From NCBI GenBank assembly GCA_934098485.1, contig CAKOOH010000001.1, positions 1 through 64,000 of the forward strand: 64,000 bases of DNA, given 5' to 3'. Below the pieces are notes generated by a model, which was given only the letters and a program-made list of their open reading frames with translations, was not told the DNA's origin and searched no databases. This stretch comes from an uncultured Bacilli bacterium (GTDB taxonomy: Bacteria; Bacillota_I; Bacilli_A; RF39; UBA660). Shown here one piece after another: positions 1 through 8,297 of this stretch (the first letter of the stretch is position 1; the number at the start of each line of letters is the position of its first letter). The translations under genes and the position numbers were made by a program.

Positions 1-30
1 TCCTCTTTTTGTCACATGTACCTGTGCCAT
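1..30 (-). CDS. 5' end of a gene cut by the window edge
   Basis: Only the first ten codons are inside the window (reading MAQVHVTKRG). The start is supported by a near-perfect ribosome binding site, AAGGAGG, at about 34-40. Ten residues are too few to assign a family. It is transcribed in the same direction as the NUDIX and secA genes to its right. Confidence 0.55.
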   Translation of the reverse strand, partial: MAQVHVTKRG

Positions 31-67
31 AAATCCTCCTTCTAAAAATCTTTAGAAAAGAGAATAA

Positions 68-89
68 AAACTAGCTTGAACGCTAGTTT
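68..89 (-). terminator. hairpin upstream of the edge gene (terminator or attenuator)
   Basis: A perfect 8-bp stem (AAACTAGC/GCTAGTTT) with a 6-nt loop is followed on the minus strand by a T-rich run. It lies between the NUDIX gene and the start of the edge gene. It could end upstream transcription or act as a leader attenuator for the edge gene. Confidence 0.45.
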
Positions 90-95
90 CTATTA

Positions 96-173
96 ATGTG
101 CACATATATTTTTCCCTTATAATATGGGGATTTTTTTAATTTGTGCACATAATTTTTGGTATCATGTGCACAA
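96..173. promoter_or_regulatory. three GTGCAC palindromes upstream of the edge gene
   Basis: TGTGCACA occurs three times, within 96-105, 141-150 and 164-173. The last two form a larger inverted repeat (TTGTGCACAT ... ATGTGCACAA). Clustering just upstream of a gene start suggests an operator for an unidentified regulator. I do not recognise the consensus. Confidence 0.35.
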
Positions 174-225
174 TTTTTTGCCTTTTTTTGACTATTGTCA
201 AACTCACAAACCCTTATAAAACAAG

Positions 226-300
226 CTATTTACCACAACATTGTTTATACTTCTTACCACTGCCACATGAACTATATTTTCTAGTATTTATAGTATTTAT
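226..300 (-). pseudogene. remnant copy of the secA 3' end (SEC-C motif)
   Basis: Reading on the minus strand gives SCGSGKKYKQCCGK followed by a stop, almost identical to the zinc-binding SEC-C tail of the intact secA about 1 kb to the right. Similarity continues past the stop (ctcacaa..cccttat at about 203-216 and 1249-1262), so this is a DNA duplication and not a separate SEC-C gene. The first two Cys of the motif are degraded (YSSC in place of CPC), and there is no start codon or upstream open frame. Confidence 0.65.
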
Positions 301-401
301 TATATTATCATAACTATTGTTATTACTTTATTTACTAGACTAATAACAGTTTTTATTTATGGTATTATTGGTACTATTAGTATTATCTTTTTTTGTGATT
401 T

Positions 402-420
402 GCAAACAAATTACAAACAT
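402..420. repeat. direct repeat caaacaaattacaaacatt, left copy
   Basis: The same 19-mer recurs at 1192-1210, so the two copies bracket the NUDIX gene and the flavodoxin remnant. Here it is extended to a short inverted form by gcaaac ... gtttgc. It may mark recombination end points of the local duplication. Confidence 0.5.
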
Positions 421-458
421 TGTTTGCATTTACTCTTTCAACCAACCTTTATTATTTT

Positions 459-863
459 TTACTTAATTAACTTTTTTTCTAAACAATATGGTACAACTTT
501 ATGTTTTAAAGTATTTGATAAAATTTCATCCCCATTTTTTGATTGATACCATAAGAATTTTTCTATTTCAACAGATGTTGTTAACTCGCCATTAAGGATA
601 CCGTTATATTGAAAAACATAAAAGTGAATTGGTGTAACCCCATCACTAGTGGCTATCTCATCGAATTCCATTACTAATTCCAAGGCATTTTCATCAAATA
701 AAGCATCATTACCCAATTCTTCATGACATTCTCTTATAGCGGCCTGCAATGGTGTTTCTCCAGGCTCAACTTTTCCTCCTATCATTTGATATGTTGGCCT
801 TTTTTTAGGCTTATCAATTAATAAACTACCATTTTTAAAAAACATTGTTCCAACTACATTCAT
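459..863 (-). CDS. NUDIX hydrolase (MutT-like)
   Basis: Small 134-residue protein of the NUDIX fold, which hydrolyses nucleoside diphosphates linked to another group, often oxidised or excess nucleotides. The complete Nudix box is visible at about residues 29-51: GGKVEPGET..., then REC-HEELG, matching Gx5Ex7REUxEExGU with all metal-binding glutamates. The N-terminal strand starts directly at VVGTMFFKNG, so the Met at 863 is plausible. It stands alone downstream of secA, flanked on both sides by decayed sequence. The substrate cannot be told from the sequence. Confidence 0.85.
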   Translation of the reverse strand: MNVVGTMFFKNGSLLIDKPKKRPTYQMIGGKVEPGETPLQAAIRECHEELGNDALFDENALELVMEFDEIATSDGVTPIHFYVFQYNGILNGELTTSVEIEKFLWYQSKNGDEILSNTLKHKVVPYCLEKKLIK

Positions 864-962
864 ATCATTTTCTCCTATCTTTTATTATTAATTACTTTAA
901 ACTATCTGTCCTATTTTTAAACTTATCAGTTGTTACACTAGATGAAAATCTTTTCCATCTTG

Positions 963-1118
963 TCACTTACCACCTTCTACAATATTTTCTAAAATTTCAC
1001 AACTATTTCCAAGAGTGTTTGATGCTGATGTAAAAAATGGTATAACTGTTTTACCAGTAAAATCATTTTCTTTTACCATTAATAGATACAATAACAAACT
1101 AATATTGATATGCCTTTC
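963..1118 (-). pseudogene. flavodoxin C-terminal remnant
   Basis: The minus strand reads ...NDFTGKTVIPFFTSASNTLG... before a TGA at 963-965. DF(S/T)GKTVIPF.TS.S..G is a hallmark of the FMN-binding flavodoxin family, which carries electrons from FMN. There is no start codon, no N-terminal P-loop for FMN and no ribosome binding site upstream, and the frame ends shortly after this segment. It looks like the residue of a lost flavodoxin gene. Confidence rests on about 30 matching positions only. Confidence 0.5.
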
Positions 1119-1191
1119 CATTTTTTGTATTAATTATTTTTCTAATTCTATAAAAATTTGAGGACTATTCTACAAACATTATGTAATTTTT

Positions 1192-1210
1192 ACAAACAAA
1201 TTACAAACAT
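1192..1210. repeat. direct repeat caaacaaattacaaacatt, right copy
   Basis: Partner of the copy at 402-420, lying just downstream of the secA stop codon. Confidence 0.5.
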
Positions 1211-1269
1211 TTGAGGTTTTTTCAACCTTTTTTTAGTCCTATTAAATCTCACAATCCCTTATTTATGGG

Positions 1270-3771
1270 CTATTTGCCACAGCACTGTTTGTACTTCTTA
1301 CCACTTCCACATGGACAAGGATCATTACGGCCTATTTTTTTATTTTCATTTACTTTTGGTTTTGATTTTAAAGTTTCTTTACCATCATTAGTTTGTATAT
1401 TTTGTTTTTGTCTTGGAGCAATGTTTTGTTTTATTTCTACTTTCATTAGGAACTGAGTAATATTGGCATCAATGTTATCCTGCATTTTGTCAAATATTTC
1501 ATAACCTTCTAAAGCATAAGCTTGTAAAGGATTTGTTTGACCATAGCCTCTTAAACCAATACCCTCTCTTAAATGATCCATTGCATTAATATGTTCTACC
1601 CAGGCATCATCTATAACTTTTAGGGAAATAAATCTTTCAAAGTTATTACTGATTTCTTTAGGAACATCTTTTAGTTTATTTTCATAGTCGTCAACAACAA
1701 TATTAGAAATATAATCTATAACATCGTCTTCGCTTTTTCCTTTAATATTATCTAATTCAATAGTATTTTTCTTTAACAAGTTACTATTAAAGTTGGTGCA
1801 AATTGCCTTTAAATCATTATCAGTTAAATAGCCTTCAGGTGCAATATGACCATCTACAAATTCATCGACATAATCTTTAAATGTTTCGGTAGTGATAGTA
1901 TCAATATCATCAGTATCTAAAATTTGGTTTCTTCTTTCATATATTATTTTTCTTTGTTCAGAAACAATGTTATCGTAGTCAAGAAGATTTTTACGCATAT
2001 CATAGTTGTTACCTTCTACTTTCTTTTGAGCACTTTCAATACTTCTAGAGAACATTTTGGATCTAATAGGCATTGTATCATCGTAGCCCATATTTTGAAT
2101 CATAGTTTTTACTTTATCCGTACCAAAGCGCCTCATTAATTCGTCTTCAAAGGAAATAAAGAACTGAGAATATCCAGGATCTCCTTGTCTACCGGCACGA
2201 CCTCTTAACTGATTATCAATACGACGAGATTCATGTCTTTCGGTTCCAATTACACATAAACCTCCTAAGTCTTTAACGCCTTCGCCAAGTTTAATATCGG
2301 TACCACGGCCAGCCATATTTGTAGCAATGGTAATAGCACCTTTTTCACCGGCTTTAGCAATTATTTCGGCTTCACGAGCATGGTTTTTAGCATTTAATAC
2401 TTCATGAGGCAAGTGTTCTTTTTGTAATAGTTTACTTAAAAATTCGTTTGATTCTACAGAAATAGTACCTACTAAGATTGGTTGCCCTGTTGCGTGAACT
2501 TCTTTAATGAAATTAACTATAGCGTTATATTTTCCTTTTTCGGTAGCAAACATTAAATCAGCCATGTCTTCTCTGATGCAAGGTTTGTTAGTAGGAATTT
2601 CAATAACGTACATGTTATAAATGTCTCTAAATTCTTCTTCTTCAGTTTTAGCAGTACCAGTCATACCGGAAATTTTGTTATACATTCTAAATAAATTTTG
2701 GAAGGTAATTGTTGCCATTGTTTTAGTTTCTTCGTTGATTTTTACGCCTTCTTTAGCCTCAATTGCTTGATGCAAACCTTCACTAAATTGTCTACCATGC
2801 ATTAAACGACCAGTAAATTGGTCAACAATTATAACAGCGCCTTCTTCATCTACAACATAGTCTACATCAATTTTCATACCATAATTGGCTTTAAGGGCCT
2901 GGTTAACATGATGAACTAAAGCGGTATTATCTGCATCATATAGATTAGATAGTTTAAAATATTTTTCTATTTTTTTGCTTCCTTCTTCAGTAAGCATTAC
3001 AGTTTTAGTTTTTTCATCAACAATGTAGTCAGTTTCTTTTTCTAATTTTTTAACAGCACTATCTGCTTCAACATATAGATTTGCTGAGTTCATTTTGCCG
3101 CCAGATATAATTAAAGGGGTTCTTGCTTCATCAATTAAAATGGAATCGACTTCATCGATAATGACATAATTTAAGCCTCTTTGAGTGCGGTCTTCTTTTC
3201 TTTGTACCATATTGTCTCTTAAGTAATCGAACCCAATTTCATTGTTGGTTGAATAGGTTATATCACAATTATAAACTTTTTGTTTTTCTTCAGGACTAAG
3301 TTCTCTTAAATTGACACCAACACTGATACCTAAAAAGTCATAAATTGGTCCCATCCACTCGGCGTTACGAGCAGAAAGATATTCATTTACTGTTACAACA
3401 TGAACTCCCTTTCCTGCTAGAGCATTTAAATAAGCAGGTAGGATAGTAGTTAAAGTTTTACCTTCACCAGTTTTCATTTCCGCAATGTTACCATAATGAA
3501 TTGCTAGACCACCAATTAACTGAACGTGGTATGGTTTTTCACCAATTTTACGATATGCAGCCTCTCTAGCAGTCGCAAAGGCTTCAACTTTTATATCTTC
3601 TAAAGTTTCCCCGTTTGCTAGACGTTCTTTAAATTCTTTCGTTTTTCCACTTAGTTCTTCATCGGATAATTTAGAATATTCTTCATCTAATGCTTCGATT
3701 TCAGCAGCTATTTTATTAAATCTTTTTAATTCTTTATATTCAGTATCAACAAGTTTTTTTAGTAAACTCAT
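1270..3771 (-). CDS. secA: SecA preprotein translocase ATPase
   Basis: Motor ATPase that drives unfolded secretory proteins through SecYEG at the membrane. Visible motifs in order: Walker A GEGKT (about residues 102-106), the DEVDSILIDEAR DEAD-type motif (near 205), the helicase motif MAGRGTDIKLGEG and the LRGRAGRQGDPG segment, then a linker and the C-terminal zinc SEC-C motif (CPCGSGKKYKQCC) that binds SecB or ribosomes. At 833 residues it is of normal length. I start at ATG 3771, because the ribosome binding site AGAGGTGA lies 5-8 nt upstream; a GTG three codons earlier overlaps that site. secG lies about 4.5 kb away on the same strand. Confidence 0.97.
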   Translation of the reverse strand: MSLLKKLVDTEYKELKRFNKIAAEIEALDEEYSKLSDEELSGKTKEFKERLANGETLEDIKVEAFATAREAAYRKIGEKPYHVQLIGGLAIHYGNIAEMKTGEGKTLTTILPAYLNALAGKGVHVVTVNEYLSARNAEWMGPIYDFLGISVGVNLRELSPEEKQKVYNCDITYSTNNEIGFDYLRDNMVQRKEDRTQRGLNYVIIDEVDSILIDEARTPLIISGGKMNSANLYVEADSAVKKLEKETDYIVDEKTKTVMLTEEGSKKIEKYFKLSNLYDADNTALVHHVNQALKANYGMKIDVDYVVDEEGAVIIVDQFTGRLMHGRQFSEGLHQAIEAKEGVKINEETKTMATITFQNLFRMYNKISGMTGTAKTEEEEFRDIYNMYVIEIPTNKPCIREDMADLMFATEKGKYNAIVNFIKEVHATGQPILVGTISVESNEFLSKLLQKEHLPHEVLNAKNHAREAEIIAKAGEKGAITIATNMAGRGTDIKLGEGVKDLGGLCVIGTERHESRRIDNQLRGRAGRQGDPGYSQFFISFEDELMRRFGTDKVKTMIQNMGYDDTMPIRSKMFSRSIESAQKKVEGNNYDMRKNLLDYDNIVSEQRKIIYERRNQILDTDDIDTITTETFKDYVDEFVDGHIAPEGYLTDNDLKAICTNFNSNLLKKNTIELDNIKGKSEDDVIDYISNIVVDDYENKLKDVPKEISNNFERFISLKVIDDAWVEHINAMDHLREGIGLRGYGQTNPLQAYALEGYEIFDKMQDNIDANITQFLMKVEIKQNIAPRQKQNIQTNDGKETLKSKPKVNENKKIGRNDPCPCGSGKKYKQCCGK

Positions 3772-3805
3772 TAAAATCACCTCTTCAGTAAAATATTATA
3801 TCAGA

Positions 3806-3832
3806 AAAAAAAGGAGTTTTACATCCTTTTTG
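3806..3832 (-). terminator. terminator between hpf and secA
   Basis: On the minus strand AAAAAGGA and TCCTTTTT form a stem with an 8-nt loop followed by a T-run, directly after the hpf stop. Confidence 0.7.
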
Positions 3833-3833
3833 A

Positions 3834-4370
3834 CTACTTAGTATCGATTATACCATAGTTTCCATCTTTTCGTTTGTATAGAACTGATACACAATCAGCA
3901 CTAGCGTTTTTAAACACAAAGAAATCATGATCTAGTAATTCCATTTGAAGAATGGCTTCTTCTTCACTCATTGGTTTTATTTCTAAATCTTTTCTTTTTA
4001 CGATTTTACTTTTATTTTCAGTTTCTTCTTCAGTAATATTAAAGTCAAAAACAAATTCAATTGGTTCTTCTTTTTTGTATCTATCTTTTAATCTTGTTTT
4101 ATTTTTTCTAATTTGTCTTTCTAATTTATCAACAACTAAATCGATTGCGGCATATAAATCATCATTCTTTTCTTCCGCTCTTAAAGTAAATTTGTTGGTT
4201 GGGATAGTAATTTCAATAATTTGATTATTGTCTTTAACTCTAATAATTGCGTTTCCTTTAATGCTTGCAGGATTATCAAAGTATTTATCTAGTTTACTTA
4301 TTTTTCCTTCAACATAATTTTTAATAGCGTCAGTTACTTTTATTTTGTCGCCACGAATTAAAATTTCCAT
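3834..4370 (-). CDS. hpf: long-form ribosome hibernation promoting factor
   Basis: Binds the small subunit decoding region and dimerises 70S ribosomes into inactive 100S particles in stationary phase. The N-terminal domain (about 1-105) starts with MEILIRGDKIKVTDAIKNYV, typical for the family. A charged linker follows. The C-terminal dimerisation domain (about 125-178) contains KPMSEEEAILQMELLDHDFFVFKN and ends in DGNYGIIDTK. The presence of this domain marks the long form, so no separate RMF-like partner is required. It sits immediately upstream of secA, the order common in Bacilli (there with prfB), and ends in its own terminator. Confidence 0.95.
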   Translation of the reverse strand: MEILIRGDKIKVTDAIKNYVEGKISKLDKYFDNPASIKGNAIIRVKDNNQIIEITIPTNKFTLRAEEKNDDLYAAIDLVVDKLERQIRKNKTRLKDRYKKEEPIEFVFDFNITEEETENKSKIVKRKDLEIKPMSEEEAILQMELLDHDFFVFKNASADCVSVLYKRKDGNYGIIDTK

Positions 4371-4443
4371 AATATCATCTCCTAAAATAATTATACCATT
4401 TTGAATGTGAAAATTTAAAGAAAATTGTAAAGATCTTGTTTAA

Positions 4444-4469
4444 AAGAAAAAAACTACAAAATTGTAGTT
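4444..4469 (-). terminator. terminator of the cold-shock gene
   Basis: Palindrome AACTACAAAATTGTAGTT followed on the minus strand by TTTTTTTC. It overlaps the last codons of the cold-shock gene. Confidence 0.75.
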
Positions 4470-4681
4470 AATTCGCATTCTCTTACTTCAACAGCTTGAA
4501 GACCTTTGGCTGTTTCAATAAGTTTGAAGTCAACAAGGTCGCCTTCTTTAAGAGTTTTAAATCCTTGTTTATCAATCGCAGAATAATGAACAAAGATATC
4601 TTCTAAGTTTTGACATTCAATAAATCCATAACCCTTTTCATTATTGAACCATTTTACTTTACCTCTCAAGCAAAACACCAA
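4454..4681 (-). CDS. cold-shock domain protein
   Basis: Single OB-fold RNA/ssDNA chaperone. RNP1 (KGYGFI) and RNP2 (DIFVHY) are intact, preceded by GKVKWFNNE. The start is uncertain. The listed TTG (4681) gives MVFCLRGKVKW; a TTG at 4669 would give the usual MRGKVKWF with AAAGG about 12 nt upstream; an in-frame ATG at 4690 has no ribosome binding site. An unusual initiation region fits the post-transcriptional control known for csp genes. The upstream gap contains a 21-bp-period direct repeat next to a LytTR regulator gene. Confidence 0.9.
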   Translation of the reverse strand: MVFCLRGKVKWFNNEKGYGFIECQNLEDIFVHYSAIDKQGFKTLKEGDLVDFKLIETAKGLQAVEVRECELTTIL

Positions 4682-4755
4682 CCTTTCATATATTTATTTA
4701 AACATTCCAACGACAAGTTTATCTTATCATAATTACCCGCTAAAAGTTTAAATTT

Positions 4756-4786
4756 GACACGAAATTATGATTTAAAGACACGAAAT
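4756..4786. promoter_or_regulatory. direct-repeat operator candidate for a LytTR regulator
   Basis: GACACGAAAT occurs at 4756-4765 and again at 4777-4786, an exact 21-bp period with an 11-bp spacer. LytTR regulators such as ComE and AgrA bind pairs of about 9-bp direct repeats separated by about 12 bp, which gives the same two-turn geometry. It lies between the LytTR gene and the cold-shock gene. A single similar half-site (ACACGATTAG) appears at about 5547-5556, upstream of the LytTR gene. Confidence 0.5.
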
Positions 4787-4794
4787 AAAAAATT

Positions 4795-5493
4795 TTAATT
4801 AATTACTGATTTTAAAATATTATTTTTGTACGTTTTGGAGCAATATTTTATTGTTTCATTATTGTTAAAAGTTATTAAGCCATCATTCCAATTATAAAAG
4901 TTTACTTTGGTACTATTTACTATACATGCACGATGAATTTGTATAAAACGTTTATCAACCATTTCAAGAAATTTATTTAAACTCATATTAACTTCATAAT
5001 TTTGATTAGCAGTGCACACCACTAATTTTCTTTCACAAGGTTTTTTGTACACATACTTAATTTCTTTTAAAAATAACTGAAGTATGCCTTGCTTACCAAT
5101 ATGAATAAATTTTTTATCATCATAGTTTACATTGATAATATTAGTAATATCATTTTCTAAAATTTGGGAAAGAAGATAATTCTTTTCAATAACTCTATAT
5201 ATTTTAGGAATTGTTAAATTAAGTTTTTTAAATTTTGTAAGTAGAATTATTTCTGAATCTAAATCATGCTTTCTTAAGTCGGATATAAATTTTAGGTTTT
5301 TGGCATTATCAATGTTAACAAGAAAAATTTTATAAGTTATTTTATTCTTTAATTCTAATAAATGTCTACTATTAAGTTCTTCAATTAACGTTAATTCATA
5401 GTTTTCATTTTTATTAAACATTATGGTACTAATAATCTTTTGATAAAGTTTTTGATATTTTTTATCATCTTCAATTATTATAAATTCTAGCAT
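4795..5493 (-). CDS. LytTR-family response regulator with degenerate receiver
   Basis: A DNA-binding regulator with an N-terminal receiver-like domain (about 1-115) and a C-terminal LytTR domain (about 125-232; KEIKYVYKKPCERKLVV, KFLEMVDKRFIQIHRACIVN). The acidic pocket EDD is present at 8-10. The residue at the phospho-aspartate position appears to be Asn60 (FLVNID where AgrA-type proteins have FLDIE). No histidine kinase gene is adjacent. It may therefore act without phosphorylation or respond to another input. A candidate operator lies immediately downstream in front of the cold-shock gene. Family assignment is firm; the loss of the phospho-site is my alignment by eye. Confidence 0.85.
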   Translation of the reverse strand: MLEFIIIEDDKKYQKLYQKIISTIMFNKNENYELTLIEELNSRHLLELKNKITYKIFLVNIDNAKNLKFISDLRKHDLDSEIILLTKFKKLNLTIPKIYRVIEKNYLLSQILENDITNIINVNYDDKKFIHIGKQGILQLFLKEIKYVYKKPCERKLVVCTANQNYEVNMSLNKFLEMVDKRFIQIHRACIVNSTKVNFYNWNDGLITFNNNETIKYCSKTYKNNILKSVIN

Positions 5494-5565
5494 TAAAGTA
5501 TTTATACCTTAGTTCTCTCTTGAAAAAATTTTTTATTGTTTTTATAACACGATTAGTCTTTAAAC

Positions 5566-5571
5566 ATTATA
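5566..5571 (-). promoter_or_regulatory. extended -10 of the LytTR gene
   Basis: The minus strand reads TGCTATAAT, an extended -10 about 75 nt upstream of the LytTR start. The -35 region is poor. Confidence 0.5.
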
Positions 5572-5613
5572 GCACAACTTTTTTAAAATGATAGCAAATT
5601 TTAATAAATAAAA

Positions 5614-5643
5614 TAAAAAAATCTCTTATTGGAGATCCTTTTA
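5614..5643 (-). terminator. terminator downstream of smpB
   Basis: Minus-strand stem GGATCTC / GAGAT with a 6-nt loop followed by TTTTTTT, about 30 nt after the smpB stop. Confidence 0.7.
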
Positions 5644-5671
5644 TAAATTAGCCTACTTTTTATTTCTACTT

Positions 5672-6097
5672 TTAAAAATTTACGGCTTCCTTTTTTAATT
5701 CTCTTTCTTTAATAGCTCTTCGTTTATCGTAATTGTGTTTCCCTTTACATACGCCAATTAAAATTTTTGCTTTTTGATTTTTAAAATATAATTTTAAAGG
5801 AATTAAAGTATAACCTTCTTTACTAGTATATTCTAGTAAACGTTTTATTTCGGCTTTATGTAATAATAGTTTCCTAGTTCTTCTTTCGTCATGGTTAAAG
5901 CGGTTGCCTTCATCATATTTAGAAATGAACATATTTATTACATATACTTCACTATTTTTGATTTTGGCGTATGAATCTTTTAAATTACAACTACCATTTC
6001 GAATAGATTTTATTTCCGTGCCGGTTAATACAATGCCTGCTTCTATTTCTTTTTCAATAAAATAATCAAAGTATGCTTTTCTATTTTTTATTTCCAC
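5672..6097 (-). CDS. smpB: SsrA-binding protein SmpB
   Basis: Partner of tmRNA in trans-translation; it carries tmRNA into the A site of stalled ribosomes. The family core NRKAYFDYFIEKEIEAGIVL, then GTEIKSIR, is near the N-terminus, and the basic C-terminal tail (YDKRRAIKERELKKE) that enters the mRNA channel is complete. I start at GTG 6097, which has GGTGAT about 5 nt upstream and gives an N-terminus of normal length; ATG 6109 is an alternative. The start overlaps the 3' end of rnr by 17 nt, the conserved rnr-smpB pairing. Its RNA partner is encoded at 30.0-30.35 kb. Confidence 0.94.
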   Translation of the reverse strand: MEIKNRKAYFDYFIEKEIEAGIVLTGTEIKSIRNGSCNLKDSYAKIKNSEVYVINMFISKYDEGNRFNHDERRTRKLLLHKAEIKRLLEYTSKEGYTLIPLKLYFKNQKAKILIGVCKGKHNYDKRRAIKERELKKEAVNF

Positions 6098-8195
6098 GTT
6101 TATCACCATCCAGTAAGACAAAATCAATTGTTTTAGCCTCTTTAGAAGCAGATACTACCTTAACTTTTACTTTATCACCTAAGCGATATCTTTTTTTGCT
6201 TTCATGACCAATAAGGGAAAAGCATTCAGGAACATAGGTGTAAAAATCGTTATCCATTGTATTTACATGAACAAGGCCTTCTACTAAATTATCTAATACA
6301 ACAAACATACCAAAACTATTAACACCACTGATAGTTCCTTCATAGACACAGCCAATTTTGCTTTCCATAAATTCAGCCATTTTCATATCGTCAACTTCTC
6401 TTTCGGCATCGACTGCAGCTCTTTCTCTTTCACTACAATTAGCGGTAATATATTCTAAATTTTCATTCCAATAATCGATAACATTATCATCTAATTTATT
6501 TTCAAATAGATAAATTCTTAAGAGTCTATGAACATTTAAATCCGGATATCTTCTGATAGGACTTGTAAAATGAGTATAGCATCTACTTCCTAAACCAAAG
6601 TGGCCAATGTTATCTTTAGAGTAAATCGCTTTTTGCATTGAACGAAGAAGAATTTCTGATAATATAGGATATTCTGGTTTATCATTTATTTGATTTAACA
6701 TTTTTTGAAGAGAGGTTGGTTTAATGTTATCTTTAAATTTACCTACTATTTTATAGCCCATTTGACTTACTAAGTGAATAAAATCTTCAATTTTTTCTGG
6801 TTTAGGAGTGCCGTGAACACGATATATAAATGGTAAGCCCATATTATAAATGTGAGATGCGACAGTTTCATTAGCGGCAATCATAAAGTCTTCAATCATT
6901 TTTTCAGCATCAAAGCGTAAACGTCTTTTAACATCAATACATTTTCCCATATTATCACAGATTAACTTAGGTTCATCTATTTCAAAATCAATGTATCCAC
7001 GTTTTTCTTTATGTCTTCTTAATATTTTAGCAAGTTTATTCATCTCAATTAAAATGTCCTTAAATGGTTCATATTCTGGATCTACAATATTATTCATTAA
7101 AATATCATTAACCTTATTATAGGTCATTTTTTTAGATGATTTTATATAACTTGGAAAGATATCATATTTTATTACGTTGCCATTAAAGTCAATATCCATA
7201 ACGCATGAAATTGTTAATCTTACAACATTAGGGTTTAATGAGCAAATTCCATTAGATAGTTTATGAGGAAGCATTGGTATAACTGAATCAGCAAGATAAG
7301 AACTGGTACCTCTTCTAAAAGCATCTTTATCTAAAGGACTATCTTTAGTAACATAATAACTTACATCAGCAATATGAACTCCTAAGGTATAATAATCATA
7401 ATTTGTTTGTAAACTAATAGCATCATCAATATCTTTAGTATCATCACCATCGATAGTAAATATTACTTCATTTGTTAAGTCTTTACGATTTTTTAAATCT
7501 TTTTCTTCTACCATGATAGGTAAACTATTAGCCATATCATTTGCTTCTTTAGAAAATTCTTCATAAATTTCATATTTGCAAGCAATGGATTTGATGTCTA
7601 CTCCGGGGTCATCTTTATGGCCAAGAACACTTACAACTTTACCAATGTAGTTATTGCGGATTTTTTCTTTTACTAAATTTACGGCTACTTTAGTTCCATC
7701 AACACAGTTATGAGTCGTATTAGGATCTAGTTCGACCGTGATTTTTTTCTTTTTATCATCTAAAATAAGGGTTGGTGTATCATTTTTAAATAGAATTTCC
7801 CCTACAATATTTTTTACATTTCTTTTTAAGATTTTTAGGACTTTACCTTCACTTTTTCCTTTATATGTTATAACTTCAACAAGTACTTCATCGCCATCAA
7901 TCGCACCATTTAAATTGACATAATCGATATATAAGTCATCACCTTCTAGAAGAAGAAAACCATTACCAGATTTATTAATGCTAATTTTTCCGGCTTTTAA
8001 ACCAGGATTGTTTTTATACAATATATACTTATCTTTTTTGGTTTTATAAAGAACGCATTCATCTACTAAAGCATTTAAAGTTTTTTCTAATAATTTTAAG
8101 TCTTCTGGCGTTGTTAGATTAAGTAAATCATTTATTTCAATTAAATCTAAAGCCTCATATTTGTCATCTAATAGTTTTAATATATCTTCTTTCAT
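6081..8195 (-). CDS. rnr: ribonuclease R
   Basis: 3'-5' exoribonuclease of the RNB family that degrades structured RNA and cooperates with SmpB/tmRNA. An N-terminal winged-helix region and cold-shock-like domains are followed by the RNB domain with the acidic catalytic cluster TIDGDDTKDIDDAIS (near residue 270). A C-terminal S1 domain (GCVYEGTISGVNSFGMFVV) follows. The longer open frame begins 30 codons earlier, but ATG 8195 has AGGAGGAAC in front of it and gives MKEDILKLL, so I use it (704 residues). Confidence 0.96.
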   Translation of the reverse strand: MKEDILKLLDDKYEALDLIEINDLLNLTTPEDLKLLEKTLNALVDECVLYKTKKDKYILYKNNPGLKAGKISINKSGNGFLLLEGDDLYIDYVNLNGAIDGDEVLVEVITYKGKSEGKVLKILKRNVKNIVGEILFKNDTPTLILDDKKKKITVELDPNTTHNCVDGTKVAVNLVKEKIRNNYIGKVVSVLGHKDDPGVDIKSIACKYEIYEEFSKEANDMANSLPIMVEEKDLKNRKDLTNEVIFTIDGDDTKDIDDAISLQTNYDYYTLGVHIADVSYYVTKDSPLDKDAFRRGTSSYLADSVIPMLPHKLSNGICSLNPNVVRLTISCVMDIDFNGNVIKYDIFPSYIKSSKKMTYNKVNDILMNNIVDPEYEPFKDILIEMNKLAKILRRHKEKRGYIDFEIDEPKLICDNMGKCIDVKRRLRFDAEKMIEDFMIAANETVASHIYNMGLPFIYRVHGTPKPEKIEDFIHLVSQMGYKIVGKFKDNIKPTSLQKMLNQINDKPEYPILSEILLRSMQKAIYSKDNIGHFGLGSRCYTHFTSPIRRYPDLNVHRLLRIYLFENKLDDNVIDYWNENLEYITANCSERERAAVDAEREVDDMKMAEFMESKIGCVYEGTISGVNSFGMFVVLDNLVEGLVHVNTMDNDFYTYVPECFSLIGHESKKRYRLGDKVKVKVVSASKEAKTIDFVLLDGDKRGNKK

Positions 8196-8271
8196 AGTTC
8201 CTCCTATTATATTTAATATTATATCATGATTTTTAATTTTATTTTTAGTTTTTTTAATGGTTTTTAAGCAA

Positions 8272-8294
8272 GAAAAAAATGCCAACAGGCATTT
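8272..8294 (-). terminator. terminator between secG and rnr
   Basis: On the minus strand AAATGCC-TGTT-GGCATTT is followed by TTTTC. It would partly or fully uncouple rnr from secG. Confidence 0.75.
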
Positions 8295-8297
8295 AAA

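Noticed and set aside
845..1456. Plus-strand open frames here
   Set aside because: Antisense to the flavodoxin remnant and secA 3' end, no ribosome binding sites, low-complexity translation.
8196..8285. 30-residue N-terminal extension of RNase R
   Set aside because: No ribosome binding site; ATG 8195 has AGGAGG.
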